Made by a program: the position numbers and the translations under genes. 64,000 nucleotides of DNA from Enterococcus raffinosus (lineage in GTDB: Bacteria; Bacillota; Bacilli; Lactobacillales; Enterococcaceae): NCBI RefSeq assembly GCF_001886185.1, contig NZ_JXLA01000001.1, positions 124,001 through 188,000 of the forward strand, given 5' to 3'. The notes beneath the pieces are model-generated. The model ran no database searches and was not told the origin of the DNA. It saw only the letters and a list, made by a program, of their open reading frames with translations. Every line of letters starts with the position of its first letter. Positions within the stretch are counted from its first letter, which is position 1. Of this stretch, positions 41,462 to 50,680 are shown in pieces.

Positions 41462-43655
41462 TAGATAGCGTAAGAGTTCACAATGTTGCGACGTATTTAA
41501 ATCCTGTTGAGTTTAAACCCAAGAAGTTAAATTTTATTTATGGAAGTAATGGAAGTGGTAAGACAACTATTTCCAAATTGCTTGGTAATCAATTAGTATC
41601 GGATGATTGCTTAATAAAAAAAAATAGCGATAGAGGTGTAAGCGTTTTATGTTATAACAAAAAATTTGTTGAAGAAAACTTTCAACAATCTGAAAATTTA
41701 AAGGGGATTTTCAAAAGGGGATTTTCACTTTAGGACAAGATTCTATTGAAGCACAAGAAAAGTTGGAACTGCTAAGAAATGATAATCAAAATAAACAAAA
41801 TTCGATTGATACTAAAAACGATACAATAAAGAAATTTGACAATGAGATCGAGGATCAAAAAAATGTTGTTTTGGAAAAAAGTTGGAAATTACAACAATCA
41901 ATTGGAGAGAGTTTTAGTAATGCTTTGGTAGGATATAGAAATAGTAAAAAAAAGTTTTTTGAAAAATGTATTTCAACTTATATGGATTGGGACAAAAAAG
42001 CAGTTGTGAAGTTGGATGAATTAAAATCTAAGTATGACATGGCTTATTCTGACGATAGTGCTATTCACTCAACTTTTCCTACCATTAATATATCTGAAAG
42101 TCTGAAATTTGAACAATCCGATTTACTTCAGAAGGTTATCACAGGGAGTAAGGATTCACCAGTAGGTCTGGTAATAGACGTATTAAAAAACAGTGATTGG
42201 GTGAGACAAGGAATTGATTATATAGATACTAATGCAAATCAATGTCCATTTTGCCAACAAGAAATGACGGAGGAATTGCAACAAGAAATAAGAAACTATT
42301 TTGATGAAACCTATGAATTAGATTGTCAATCATTGAATAGCTTTATTAATAAATATGTCGAACATTATAATGAAATTTTAGGTGATTTAAAGAATATTTT
42401 GGAAACAGATATTTCTTTTATAGACGTTTCAAGACTGGAACCAGAATATCAATTATTTAATAGTTTGTTTAAGTTAAATGCGGAGGAATTAGAGAGAAAA
42501 AAAGACTCACCTTCTAGTAAAATTTCTTTAGAAAGCTTTGAGTATCGGCTGGAAAAAATTGCGACTATAATTGATTCGTTTAATGAATCAATTATAACTA
42601 ATAATGAAATTGTAAAGAATAAAAATCGAGAGCAAAAAAATTGTAGTGAGTTACTTTGGTTTTATATCGTTTCTGAGTTGGAAGAAGATCTGAAAGCTTA
42701 TTCTGTTTTTTTTAATGGTAAGAAAAAAGCTATAGATTCTGTTAGTAATAAAATAGTGACTTTAAATATAGAGATTACTGAAAATAAGAAACAGATGGAA
42801 GATATAGAAGAACTGTTAACTAGCGTAGCTCCGACTGTTACCGAAATAAACAAAATACTTGAAAGGTTTGATTTTAAAGGGTTTTATCTTGAAGAAAACA
42901 AGCAACAAAAAGGAACTTATCTAATATTGAGAGAGGATGGTACAAATGCTAAAGGTACTTTAAGTGAAGGAGAGTATAATTTTATTACCTTTCTTTATTT
43001 TTATTACTTAATATATGGTAGTCAAGAAAAAACGGGAATTACTTCAGATAAAATAATTGTTATTGATGATCCCATATCCAGTTTGGATAGCAATGTTTTA
43101 TTTATTGTAAGTACCCTAGTGAAAAATTTATTGAAAGATTGCCGTAACAATATAAACGGAATTATCCAAACCTTTATACTCACACATAATGTTTATTTTC
43201 ATAAAGAAGTTACATTTTTGGGAAGTGGAAAAGAATTCTCATCGAAAGAAGTTTTATTTGGAATAGTGAGAAAAAAAGATAATGTTACTACTTTTTTAGA
43301 ATATGATAAAAATCCGATTGAATCAACTTATCAGTTACTATGGAGAGAATTAGCAGAGGGTAAAACGTCAACAATGACCGCATTCAATACCATGAGGAGA
43401 ATTTTAGAATACTATTTTAAGATTATTGGTGATATGGATTATGAGAAATGCATAGACGAATTTGATGGTAACGATAAAATTGTGTGTAAAGCTTTAGTAT
43501 CTTGTATTAATGATGGTTCACATTTCATAAGTGATGATTTTGTTATTACTTTTGATGAGGAGAATATTGATAATTATAAGAGAATATTCAAATTAATATT
43601 TGAAAGATTAGGACATAAAACACATTATGAAATGATGATGAAGACTAAAATTTAG
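41458..43655 (+). pseudogene. RloC/PrrC-like anticodon nuclease (AAA_13 ATPase), interrupted by a 14-bp duplication
   Basis: About 730 residues when joined. TTG start behind AAGGAGG. Walker A GSNGSGKTT at 29-37, ABC signature LSEGEYNF (nt 42961-42984), Walker B IIVIDDPISSLDS (about nt 43056-43094), His switch FILTHN. CPFC at nt 42243-42254 within coiled coil is a zinc-hook motif, as in RloC. Near the end, Arg-x3-Glu (MRRILE, nt 43392-43409) and His (nt 43521-43523) match the PrrC/RloC nuclease triad. RloC cuts a tRNA anticodon loop and removes a base in phage-infected cells. A perfect tandem repeat shifts the frame after 91 codons. Whether currently active depends on loss of one repeat. Confidence 0.78.
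41700..41727 (+). repeat. Exact 14-bp tandem duplication inside the rloC-like gene
   Basis: AAAGGGGATTTTCA occurs at 41700-41713 and again at 41714-41727. Removing one copy restores a continuous frame (LKGIFTLGQDSIEAQ). Length 14 is not a multiple of 3, so the copy number switches the gene off. Confidence 0.92.
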
Positions 43656-43680
43656 AAAACTTAATATAGTATTTTTCTAA

Positions 43681-43718
43681 ACACCCCCCTGCTAAGAAAA
43701 AGCTTTGCAGGGGGGTGT
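43681..43718. terminator. GC-rich terminator between convergent genes
   Basis: ACACCCCCCTGC / GCAGGGGGGTGT, perfect 12-bp stem, 14-base loop. Confidence 0.75.
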
Positions 43719-43804
43719 ATTCAATCCTTTTTATCGAAAAATTATGTTTTGCTATAAGAAAGGTATTTCAGAGGGATACTAGAAACAGCATTAAAAAACA
43801 AATA

Positions 43805-46078
43805 TTATTCTTTTGTTTCAGTTATTACGGGACCTGATACAGTGGGTCTCAATCGAGCAAGATTCTCATTATAATTAGGAAAAGTTTCTGCTACTATTTT
43901 ATAGTCTATTCCCTTTTTTTGGCAGAAATTTATTGCTGCTTGGCAAACCTTGACAGGAGTAGTTTGATTTTTATATATAATTCTAGGATTTGAAAAAGTC
44001 GTATCTTTTTTGTGATCAGCTACAAATTTTCTCAACCATTGTTGTAATTCATTTTCATCATCACTTTTAGTTGAATTATGATTGGCATGTATAATTCCCA
44101 TTTTTCCAACTGTAACGCTCTTCTTAGAATGAATAGTAATTATGGGAAGGTCTAATTTTTTCTTATCATAGGCGATTGAGTTAATATTTTTTTTAGTTCG
44201 TATTGTAGTATCAGAAAATTTCTTTACTTCTGAAATATCAGATGTGATCTTATAGCCTAAATGTTCAATAAAAGTTTTTACTTCTGGTTTTGAATGTACT
44301 CTAGAATCAAAGATTGTGATGATTCCAAAATCATTTTTACTTCTAATTAGTCTACCAAGACCTTGCTCAAGTTTCATTAGCATCATAGGCTGATAAAAAA
44401 CTTTGTATAATTCTTTTTTTTCATAACCTTGAGAAATGAGCTCTATATATGGGTCTTCCGGAACAGGATAGGGAAGTTTAGGTAAAAATAACTTATTCAA
44501 TGATTTCCCTTCAATAGAAAATCCAGCAAAGAAACTTCCAGAACCTATTAATATGCTGTTGATATCTTTTCTGAAACTATTACTTAAGTACTGGGTGCTT
44601 TTTTCTCCTTGAACATAGATGTTTTCTTTAATCTGACCAGAGTCCCTTAACTGGTCAGATAGGCGATTAACATATTTGTTAGATGTACAGAGAACTAAAG
44701 TCCCACCTTAAAAAAAACTGATCATTTCAGGTAGTTCGTTTTGAACTTTAATAAGATGTTGAGGATCATTAGGATTAGGATAGTCTTTGGGAATGTAAAC
44801 TATAGTTTGCTTATCTAATGAAAAGATGCTGGGATAGTTTTTGTATACATACTTTCCAGTTCTTAAATTCCAGTCCACATTTATATCAGATTCATGATCT
44901 TGCGTTGTTAATGTACCAGACATAAAAATAATTTTTGAGTAAGATGCCAAGTATGAAATTTATTCTTGAAATTGTCTATTAAAATTGAAGTCTACAATAT
45001 GTAAGGATAAATCTCCATTGTCAAATTGTATCCAATTCTTGTGCCTATTACTTTTTAAAAAAATTGATAGAAAATCCGAAGCCGTACTCATCGACTCAAC
45101 GACATCCACTGGATAATTCGTTTTAAGTGTGAAGGCAATCAAATTATCATTTAATATGTCCAATAATTGTTGTAGCAAAAATTTATCATCGCTTTTTATT
45201 TTGTATCGCAATGAAGAACTGTCGACATTTTCATCAATATAGTTTGAATATATTTTTGATAGTTTTTTCAGAATATTGAAATATTGTTTTTTCTTTTTAT
45301 GAATTTTCAATTTATACAATTTTTTTAGAGAATATGTCTCTTCGATACTTGAAAGAAAATTTTCTTTGAATGAGTGGGCTTCGTCGATTATCAAAACATT
45401 CTCTTTGAAATTAACAATAGGAGAAAATCCTTTTCTTTCATTAGCATATGACTGATTTAATTGGTTATGGTTGGTGATGACAAGTTGATAGTTTTTTTTA
45501 TATTCACTTCTGTGGTTATGGCTAGGACATTGTAAGTCGAAGCATCTTTCACTAAGTCTATCCATTGACAAATATTTATGTTTTTTCTGGTCTATTTCAG
45601 GATACAGTTCTTCTAATTCAGAAAGTAGACCAAATTTACTTTTTTTAAAAAATCTGAGGATTTGATCTTGTTCTTTCCTACTAAACTTATGTAAATTCTC
45701 AAAAAAACAACTCCTACAGGTATAGTTGGATTTACCTTGTGCTAATAATTTTTTTTTAGGATCAATTAGTTTCAATTTTTCTAATGTAGTAGAGTCAACA
45801 TCAAATATTTGATGTTGAAGATTAATTGTAGAAGTCGCATATAATATACTGTTCTTTTTTTCTCTAGAGTAGATAGAACATGGAACCAGTACTCCTAATG
45901 ATTTTCCTGTTCCCACAGGAGCTTCTAAAAACATAATTTGTTTTTTTGAGTTAAATAGGAAATCAGCTACATCCAAAGCCATTTGGACTTGATGTTGCCG
46001 AACGCTAGCTCCATTTTTAAAAATAAGCGGTATTTCATCTTCAAAGCAGGTAAGAACTTCTGACGTGATATCTTTCAA
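43805..46078 (-). pseudogene. DinG/XPD-like superfamily 2 helicase with two in-frame TAA codons
   Basis: A single frame of 757 codons, interrupted by TAA at 44960-44962 and at 44708-44710. N-part: RQHQVQMALDV, Walker A EAPVGTGKSLG, four-cysteine cluster C...C (CRSCFFE, CFDLQC) as in the Fe-S domain, and DEAH box (LIIDEAHSFKEN). Middle: FMSGTLTTQ. C-part: GGTLVLCTSNKY, GSGSFFAGFSIEG and QGLGRLIRS (motif VI). Unwinds 5'-3' in relatives. The two stops lie in frame without frameshift, so nonsense mutations are the simplest cause. Faces the rloC-like gene convergently. Confidence 0.78.
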
Positions 46079-46239
46079 AAAAATGAATCCTCCTTAACAA
46101 AAAAAGTTATAATACAAGTCTATTATATCATAAAAAGAACTGACGTTCATATTTTGAGTATGAATGATAATTGAATGGATATCTTAAATGATAAAGATGA
46201 GTTAGGTTTCTTTTACTAAAAGATTATTCTTACAAAAAT

Positions 46240-46272
46240 ACCCCCGCTAAGAAAATTCTTGGCGGGGTTTTT
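46240..46272 (+). terminator. Intrinsic terminator-like hairpin
   Basis: CCCCGC...GCGGGG then T5. Its loop (TAAGAAAA) resembles the one at 43681, suggesting related terminators. Confidence 0.65.
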
Positions 46273-46610
46273 GGTGGGAAACTATTTAATTTTTAATCAA
46301 TTTTATCCCTTTTATAATAATAGAAAAGCCGTCAAATCCGCATAAACAAACCAATTTGCGTTTGTAGGCTATCCCCACTCAATTTTTGGAGTTGGGGTTA
46401 TGATAGAGAATGGCGTAATATCAACAACTATTAGGGACCATGGAATCAGAAAAATGAGTTTGGAAATTATAAAAAGTGCAATTCAAGTGGAATATACTAA
46501 TCTTAAAATGAGCTTATAAAACTTCATTATCCATTTAAAAAGCTGATCTCTAGTTTCTTTTGTAGAATAGATTAGAGAGTAGCTAATCTATATAATTTTA
46601 AAAGGACAAT
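46273..46610 (+). other. Intergenic region with a possible 39-residue ORF (46400-46519)
   Basis: A 39-codon ORF reads MIENGVISTTIRDHGIRKMS then LEIIKSAIQVEYTNLKMSL, with GGAG-TTGGGGTT before its ATG at 46400. AACGC-type dyads (GCCGTCAAATCC..., CCAACTCCAAAAATT-like) precede it. No family recognised; may be a degraded gene. Confidence 0.3.
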
Positions 46611-48452
46611 TTAATTCAAAAGTAATAGTAGTTCAGAAAAATAAGTGCCCCGAAGATAGTTTTGTATATCGGGGTCATTTTTTATAAATTGTTGTGCTTT
46701 TTTCTTGTAGCCTTTGTCAATTACTTGATCAGCTATTCCTTTAAGTATCTCGTCATGCTCTAGAGTACAAATCTCTAACCATTTATTGTAATCTCGAGTT
46801 TGTAAAATGTTATCAACATAATCCGAAAAAAATTGCTCCATATTTTTCAAGTTAGAGAGTCCGATTGTTAAGTTTTGGATATTACTATCTAAGTTTTCTT
46901 TAGTGTTGAAATGAGTGTCATGAAGTTGTCGTTCGAAAACTTTTTTTAAACGCCTTTGTACAAGTTGTTCTTTTCTTTCTGTGAGTTTTTGAAAAAATTT
47001 ATCTTTGAAAAGTTCTATTTTTTTAGTGATTTCTTCATCGAATTGAGCTTTTAGAGTACCACTAATTACGTTCTCATCACATAGTAACATCTCTATTTCT
47101 AAAAATTTAGTTGTAAATATCTTCTCCTTTTTTAGTTCTTTAATTTCTTCATCTGTTCGCATATCATTATCAATGATACCTAATGCAGTATTTTGAAAGA
47201 TACTCTTCTGATTGTTATAAGCTTTAACATATCTTTTAACTTGATCACAGTTTTCAACAGGGATTACTGCGAAATTTGAGAAAAGAACGGAGTATAAGGA
47301 ATAGTCGATGCTAGAATTTGTTTTCCCCTCGCAAAAGATTACGTTTTTCTTTGCACCTATTAGTTCCAATAGCATCTCTTTAGGAAAGCTATCATATTGT
47401 GTATCTTTCAAAAACTCAATTTCCCATTTATTAGGGTAGCTATATCTTTTGCACCAAATAAAATCTGAGTTAACTCTACTCTCAATAAAGTCAATTCGAT
47501 GGGAAACATAGATGAAACGGCAATCAGCTCTAAGCGATTCAAGTTCATTCCATAAGCGGTTATAGATAGAAGTATTTAAATAAAGCTCGGGTTCATCAAT
47601 GATAATCGTTGAATTTTCAACTGCTAGTAAAACTTGAATAATGTAGTAAATAATAATTCTTTCTCCATCACTCATTTCATTTATTGAGTATACGCTTCCG
47701 TTTTTTATAGGCGCTATAGTCTTATTTGTATTATCTGGATTTTCAAAATCGATATCTGGAATTAATTTTTGATACAGTCGCTTGAATTGGTAAAAAATAT
47801 TGTCAGTGTTGGGATCTTTTCCTCGACCATCGTTCCATTCAAAGTTAATTTGGCTAAAGTATTCATTAACTAAAGCCACAATCATTTTGGAGAAGTCATT
47901 CTCATAGATTTCATGGATATTTTGTTGTTTTACATCCTTGGTTAGAAGAGTTTGCTGTATATTCTCCTTACTGGTATTGTAAAATCCTCCACTATCACTA
48001 TTTACAAATAAATTTTTTCTGGCTGGAATAACTGCAATATTAGTGGCAATTATGTTTTTGAAAAAACTAACAAGGGAGCTCTTTCCTGAACCGTTTCCTC
48101 CGATTATAACAGCGTTCTTTTCACCATCAATAATAGTTAAGTAATATAGTTGATTTAAAGAAGTTTGTTTTTGCTTTAAAGATTCTGGAGAATTGGAAAA
48201 ATAAGTATCTTGAAAACTATCAGAATCTTTATTGAAACCCAGATTTTTAATAAATAAGTCATAAAGTCGATCAGAGAAAGAATCCCTATTTTCAATCAGT
48301 GCTAATAAAGAATCGTAATTTTTTTCAAAAATGCCCAATCCAACTTCAATATCCTTTGTCCATTCAGGTTTGTTAGTGAGAGAATCTTGAAAATATTCAC
48401 TATAATGCGCATAGAACTTTTTTAAGAGATTGATAATTTTATCTTTATTCAA
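46611..48452 (-). CDS. AAA ATPase fused to DUF4435-type TOPRIM domain (PARIS AriA-AriB-like)
   Basis: 613 residues. Walker A GGNGSGKSS at 118-126, signature MSDGERIIIYY near 260, Walker B STIIIDEPELYL at 281-292, SHR at 317-319: an ABC-type SMC-like ATPase (AAA_15/21). From about 365, NVIFCEGKTNSSIDYSLY and the later GIIDNDMR supply the EGK..D and D-x-D pattern of DUF4435/TOPRIM nucleases. PARIS consists of AriA (ATPase) and AriB (DUF4435 effector), also known as single-gene fusions; this protein fits the fusion. Other OLD-like nucleases are an alternative. AGGAGG site. Confidence 0.7.
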   Translation of the reverse strand: MNKDKIINLLKKFYAHYSEYFQDSLTNKPEWTKDIEVGLGIFEKNYDSLLALIENRDSFSDRLYDLFIKNLGFNKDSDSFQDTYFSNSPESLKQKQTSLNQLYYLTIIDGEKNAVIIGGNGSGKSSLVSFFKNIIATNIAVIPARKNLFVNSDSGGFYNTSKENIQQTLLTKDVKQQNIHEIYENDFSKMIVALVNEYFSQINFEWNDGRGKDPNTDNIFYQFKRLYQKLIPDIDFENPDNTNKTIAPIKNGSVYSINEMSDGERIIIYYIIQVLLAVENSTIIIDEPELYLNTSIYNRLWNELESLRADCRFIYVSHRIDFIESRVNSDFIWCKRYSYPNKWEIEFLKDTQYDSFPKEMLLELIGAKKNVIFCEGKTNSSIDYSLYSVLFSNFAVIPVENCDQVKRYVKAYNNQKSIFQNTALGIIDNDMRTDEEIKELKKEKIFTTKFLEIEMLLCDENVISGTLKAQFDEEITKKIELFKDKFFQKLTERKEQLVQRRLKKVFERQLHDTHFNTKENLDSNIQNLTIGLSNLKNMEQFFSDYVDNILQTRDYNKWLEICTLEHDEILKGIADQVIDKGYKKKAQQFIKNDPDIQNYLRGTYFSELLLLLN

Positions 48453-49262
48453 AATGTACCTCCTTTAAATCATTGCTTAGATAATAATTATAGACTATTC
48501 TGTTATCTAGTTATAGAAGAATTTCAAGTCAGGAAATATGTTTCATAGTTGAAGAAACTAAATTTCAACCAACCTCCAGTATCTAACTAAGGAGTAGTAA
48601 ATACAAACTTTATAACAAAGAAACAGCTATAAACACTGTCTACTCAATGTTTATAGCTGTTTCTCTCCACTACTACACACTTTGATTTTTAGTTTATTAA
48701 TCATTAAATACAAAACAAGGATTTATTCCCGATGTAACATAAATATCATCTTCTGAAAATAATGTGAATTGAATAGTTCCAATATATTCCATCAAATAAG
48801 TCGTGCGTAGTATGATTGGCAAAGTAAAAAAAGCCAGCCGATTTCTCGACTGACCTGTGGACACATTTACGGTCACATGCTAGAAATTTTCAAGCTTACA
48901 TTCGGTGAAATCTCAATGTAGCCTTGGAATTAAATGCTATTAGATCAACAATCCTAGAATTGATTCACCTGTATATTATTCCCACTCTGTTTTCAACGTA
49001 AAGTGTATAAAACAGAATGCGATACTATCAAGGGAGTTAAAACAATATACAGAACAGTAAAACACTATAAATAAAAATAAAAGTGCAATAAAAGTGCAAT
49101 TTTTGCACCTAATCATACTCTGTTTATATATGAAAACTAGATTCTGAATCCAATATTTGGTTAACGAGAGGCGTTCGAATTTGAACGTCTTTTATATATT
49201 ACTTTCAAATAAATATGAGGTAGAATACTATCTATTTTCTTTTTAACCCAATTGTTATAATG
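48453..49262. other. Gene-poor region with hairpin and possible remnant
   Basis: Contains GAAACAGCTATAAACA / TGTTTATAGCTGTTTC (48619-48662), a perfect 16-bp stem. A minus-strand 31-codon frame at 48697-48792 reads MEYIGTIQFTLFSEDDI then YVTSGINPCFVFND; it could be the end of a lost gene served by that hairpin as terminator. Direct repeats AAAAGTGCAAT occur near 49080. Otherwise nothing supported. Confidence 0.4.
49255..49262. repeat. Left copy of 8-bp target-site duplication
   Basis: TTATAATG immediately left of the insertion sequence; the same octamer follows the right end at 50599-50606. Confidence 0.9.
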
Positions 49263-50598
49263 GAGAGTGTAAAATATTTTGTGTAAATAGAAAAAAGGAA
49301 GTCCCTTCTGTAGAATAGAGTTACCACAACACATTCACAGAAGAGAGGACTTCCCTATGAACGATTTTACTACAGAAATTCTAAAGACTCTAGCGAACAA
49401 AGGCGATTTGAATGAATTATTCCGTGTCCATTTGGAGAAAGCAGTCAATACGCTTCTCAAAACGGAGTTAACGGCTTTCCTAGATTACGAAAAGTATGAT
49501 CGCATTGGTTTTAACACGGGTAATTCTCGTAACGGCTCCTATGACCGTACGGTCAAGACCGAGTATGGGGAACTTCATCTCCAGATTCCGCGCGACCGCA
49601 ATGGTGAGTTCAAGCAACAGACTGTTCCTGCTTATAGACGGACGAATGACACGTTAGAGGAGACCGTCATTCACCTCTTCCGAAAAGGTATTACCATGTC
49701 GGAAATCGCAGACTTGATTGAGAAAATGTATGGGCATTACTACACGCCCCAAACCATGTCCAATATAACAAAATCATTTACAGAAGAGGTAACGGCGTTT
49801 AAAGGGCGGGAGCTTCATGACCGTTATGCTGCTATTTATATGGACGCAACGTATATTCCGTTAAAGCGGAAAACCGTCGCCAAGGAAGCTATTCATATCG
49901 CAGTTGGCATTCGCCCGGACGGATCAAAGGAAGTATTGAGCTATGCGATTGCACCGACTGAATCCATCACGATTTGGGAGGAAATTTTATTGGACCTTCA
50001 AGAGCGCGGTTTGAAAAATGTCCTCCTGTTCATCACGGATGGCTTAAAGGGGATGGTAGGAGCGATTAGTCGGTTCTATCCCAAAGCTCGTTTTCAACAT
50101 TGTTGTGTACACGTTTCCCGTAATATCAGTCACAAAGTGCGTGTCGATGATCGTAAGGAAGTCTGTGATGATTTTAAAATGGTGTATCAAGCCTCATCTA
50201 AAGAGGTGGCGTTGGAAGCACGTGGTGCTTTTGCGGAAAAAAGGAAAACCAGCTATCCAAAAGTGGTTGAATCGATTCTTTCGAACGATCACTTGCTCAC
50301 TTTCTATGATTTCCCCTTGGCCATACGCAAGAGTATTTATTCTACGAACTTGATTGAATCCTTTAATAAGCAAATCAAGAAATACAGCCACCGCAAGGAA
50401 CAGTTCCAAAACGAAGAGTCGATGGAACGTTTCTTAGTCTCGTCTTTTGATACTTACAACCAAAAATTCCTAGGTCGCAGTCATAAAGGCTTTCAACAGG
50501 CCGAAGGCGAACTTGAACAAATGCTAAGCCAACTGATTGAGAATTAGAAACAATCTGCAGTAGGGAAGAATCATTTACACAAAATTATTGACGCTCCC
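49263..50598 (+). mobile_element. Intact IS256-family insertion sequence (1336 bp)
   Basis: 26-bp imperfect terminal inverted repeats, 21 of 26 matching: GAGAGTGTAAAAT... on the left (49263-49288) and GGGAGCGTCAATA... as the inner-facing complement of 50573-50598; both end in ATTTTGTGTAAAT. Flanked by 8-bp direct repeats. One full transposase gene inside. It sits just upstream of the Gabija-like operon. Confidence 0.92.
49357..50547 (+). CDS. IS256-family transposase
   Basis: 396 residues, the usual length. MULE-type DDE core: YMDATYIPLKRK (first Asp), FITDGLKGM (second Asp), and C-terminal NLIESFNKQIKKY (Glu). Also HCCVHVSRNI, typical of the family. AGAGAGG ribosome site. Appears intact and likely functional. 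Confidence 0.95.
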   Translation: MNDFTTEILKTLANKGDLNELFRVHLEKAVNTLLKTELTAFLDYEKYDRIGFNTGNSRNGSYDRTVKTEYGELHLQIPRDRNGEFKQQTVPAYRRTNDTLEETVIHLFRKGITMSEIADLIEKMYGHYYTPQTMSNITKSFTEEVTAFKGRELHDRYAAIYMDATYIPLKRKTVAKEAIHIAVGIRPDGSKEVLSYAIAPTESITIWEEILLDLQERGLKNVLLFITDGLKGMVGAISRFYPKARFQHCCVHVSRNISHKVRVDDRKEVCDDFKMVYQASSKEVALEARGAFAEKRKTSYPKVVESILSNDHLLTFYDFPLAIRKSIYSTNLIESFNKQIKKYSHRKEQFQNEESMERFLVSSFDTYNQKFLGRSHKGFQQAEGELEQMLSQLIEN

Positions 50599-50606
50599 TT
50601 ATAATG
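50599..50606. repeat. Right copy of 8-bp target-site duplication
   Basis: TTATAATG, identical to 49255-49262. It contains a TATAAT hexamer, so insertion may have duplicated a -10 element. Confidence 0.9.
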
Positions 50607-50680
50607 AGAACTTTTACTAACATAATTTATGATAAACTTACTATATAATCATATTAATTAAATAGTTAGGAGATCTGCTT

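Noticed and set aside
43681-46272. Similar GC-rich hairpins at 43681 and 46240 considered as ends of a mobile unit
   Set aside because: They flank the helicase gene but share only the loop and C/G runs; both fit ordinary terminators, and no target duplication was seen.
48619-48662. Long inverted repeat considered as CRISPR or IS end
   Set aside because: Occurs once, no spacer pattern and no transposase; a terminator of lost DNA is simpler.
49150-49200. tRNA-like TTCGAA segment as ICE attachment site
   Set aside because: GGCGTTCGAATTTGAACG is only a small hairpin; no cloverleaf or acceptor stem could be built.
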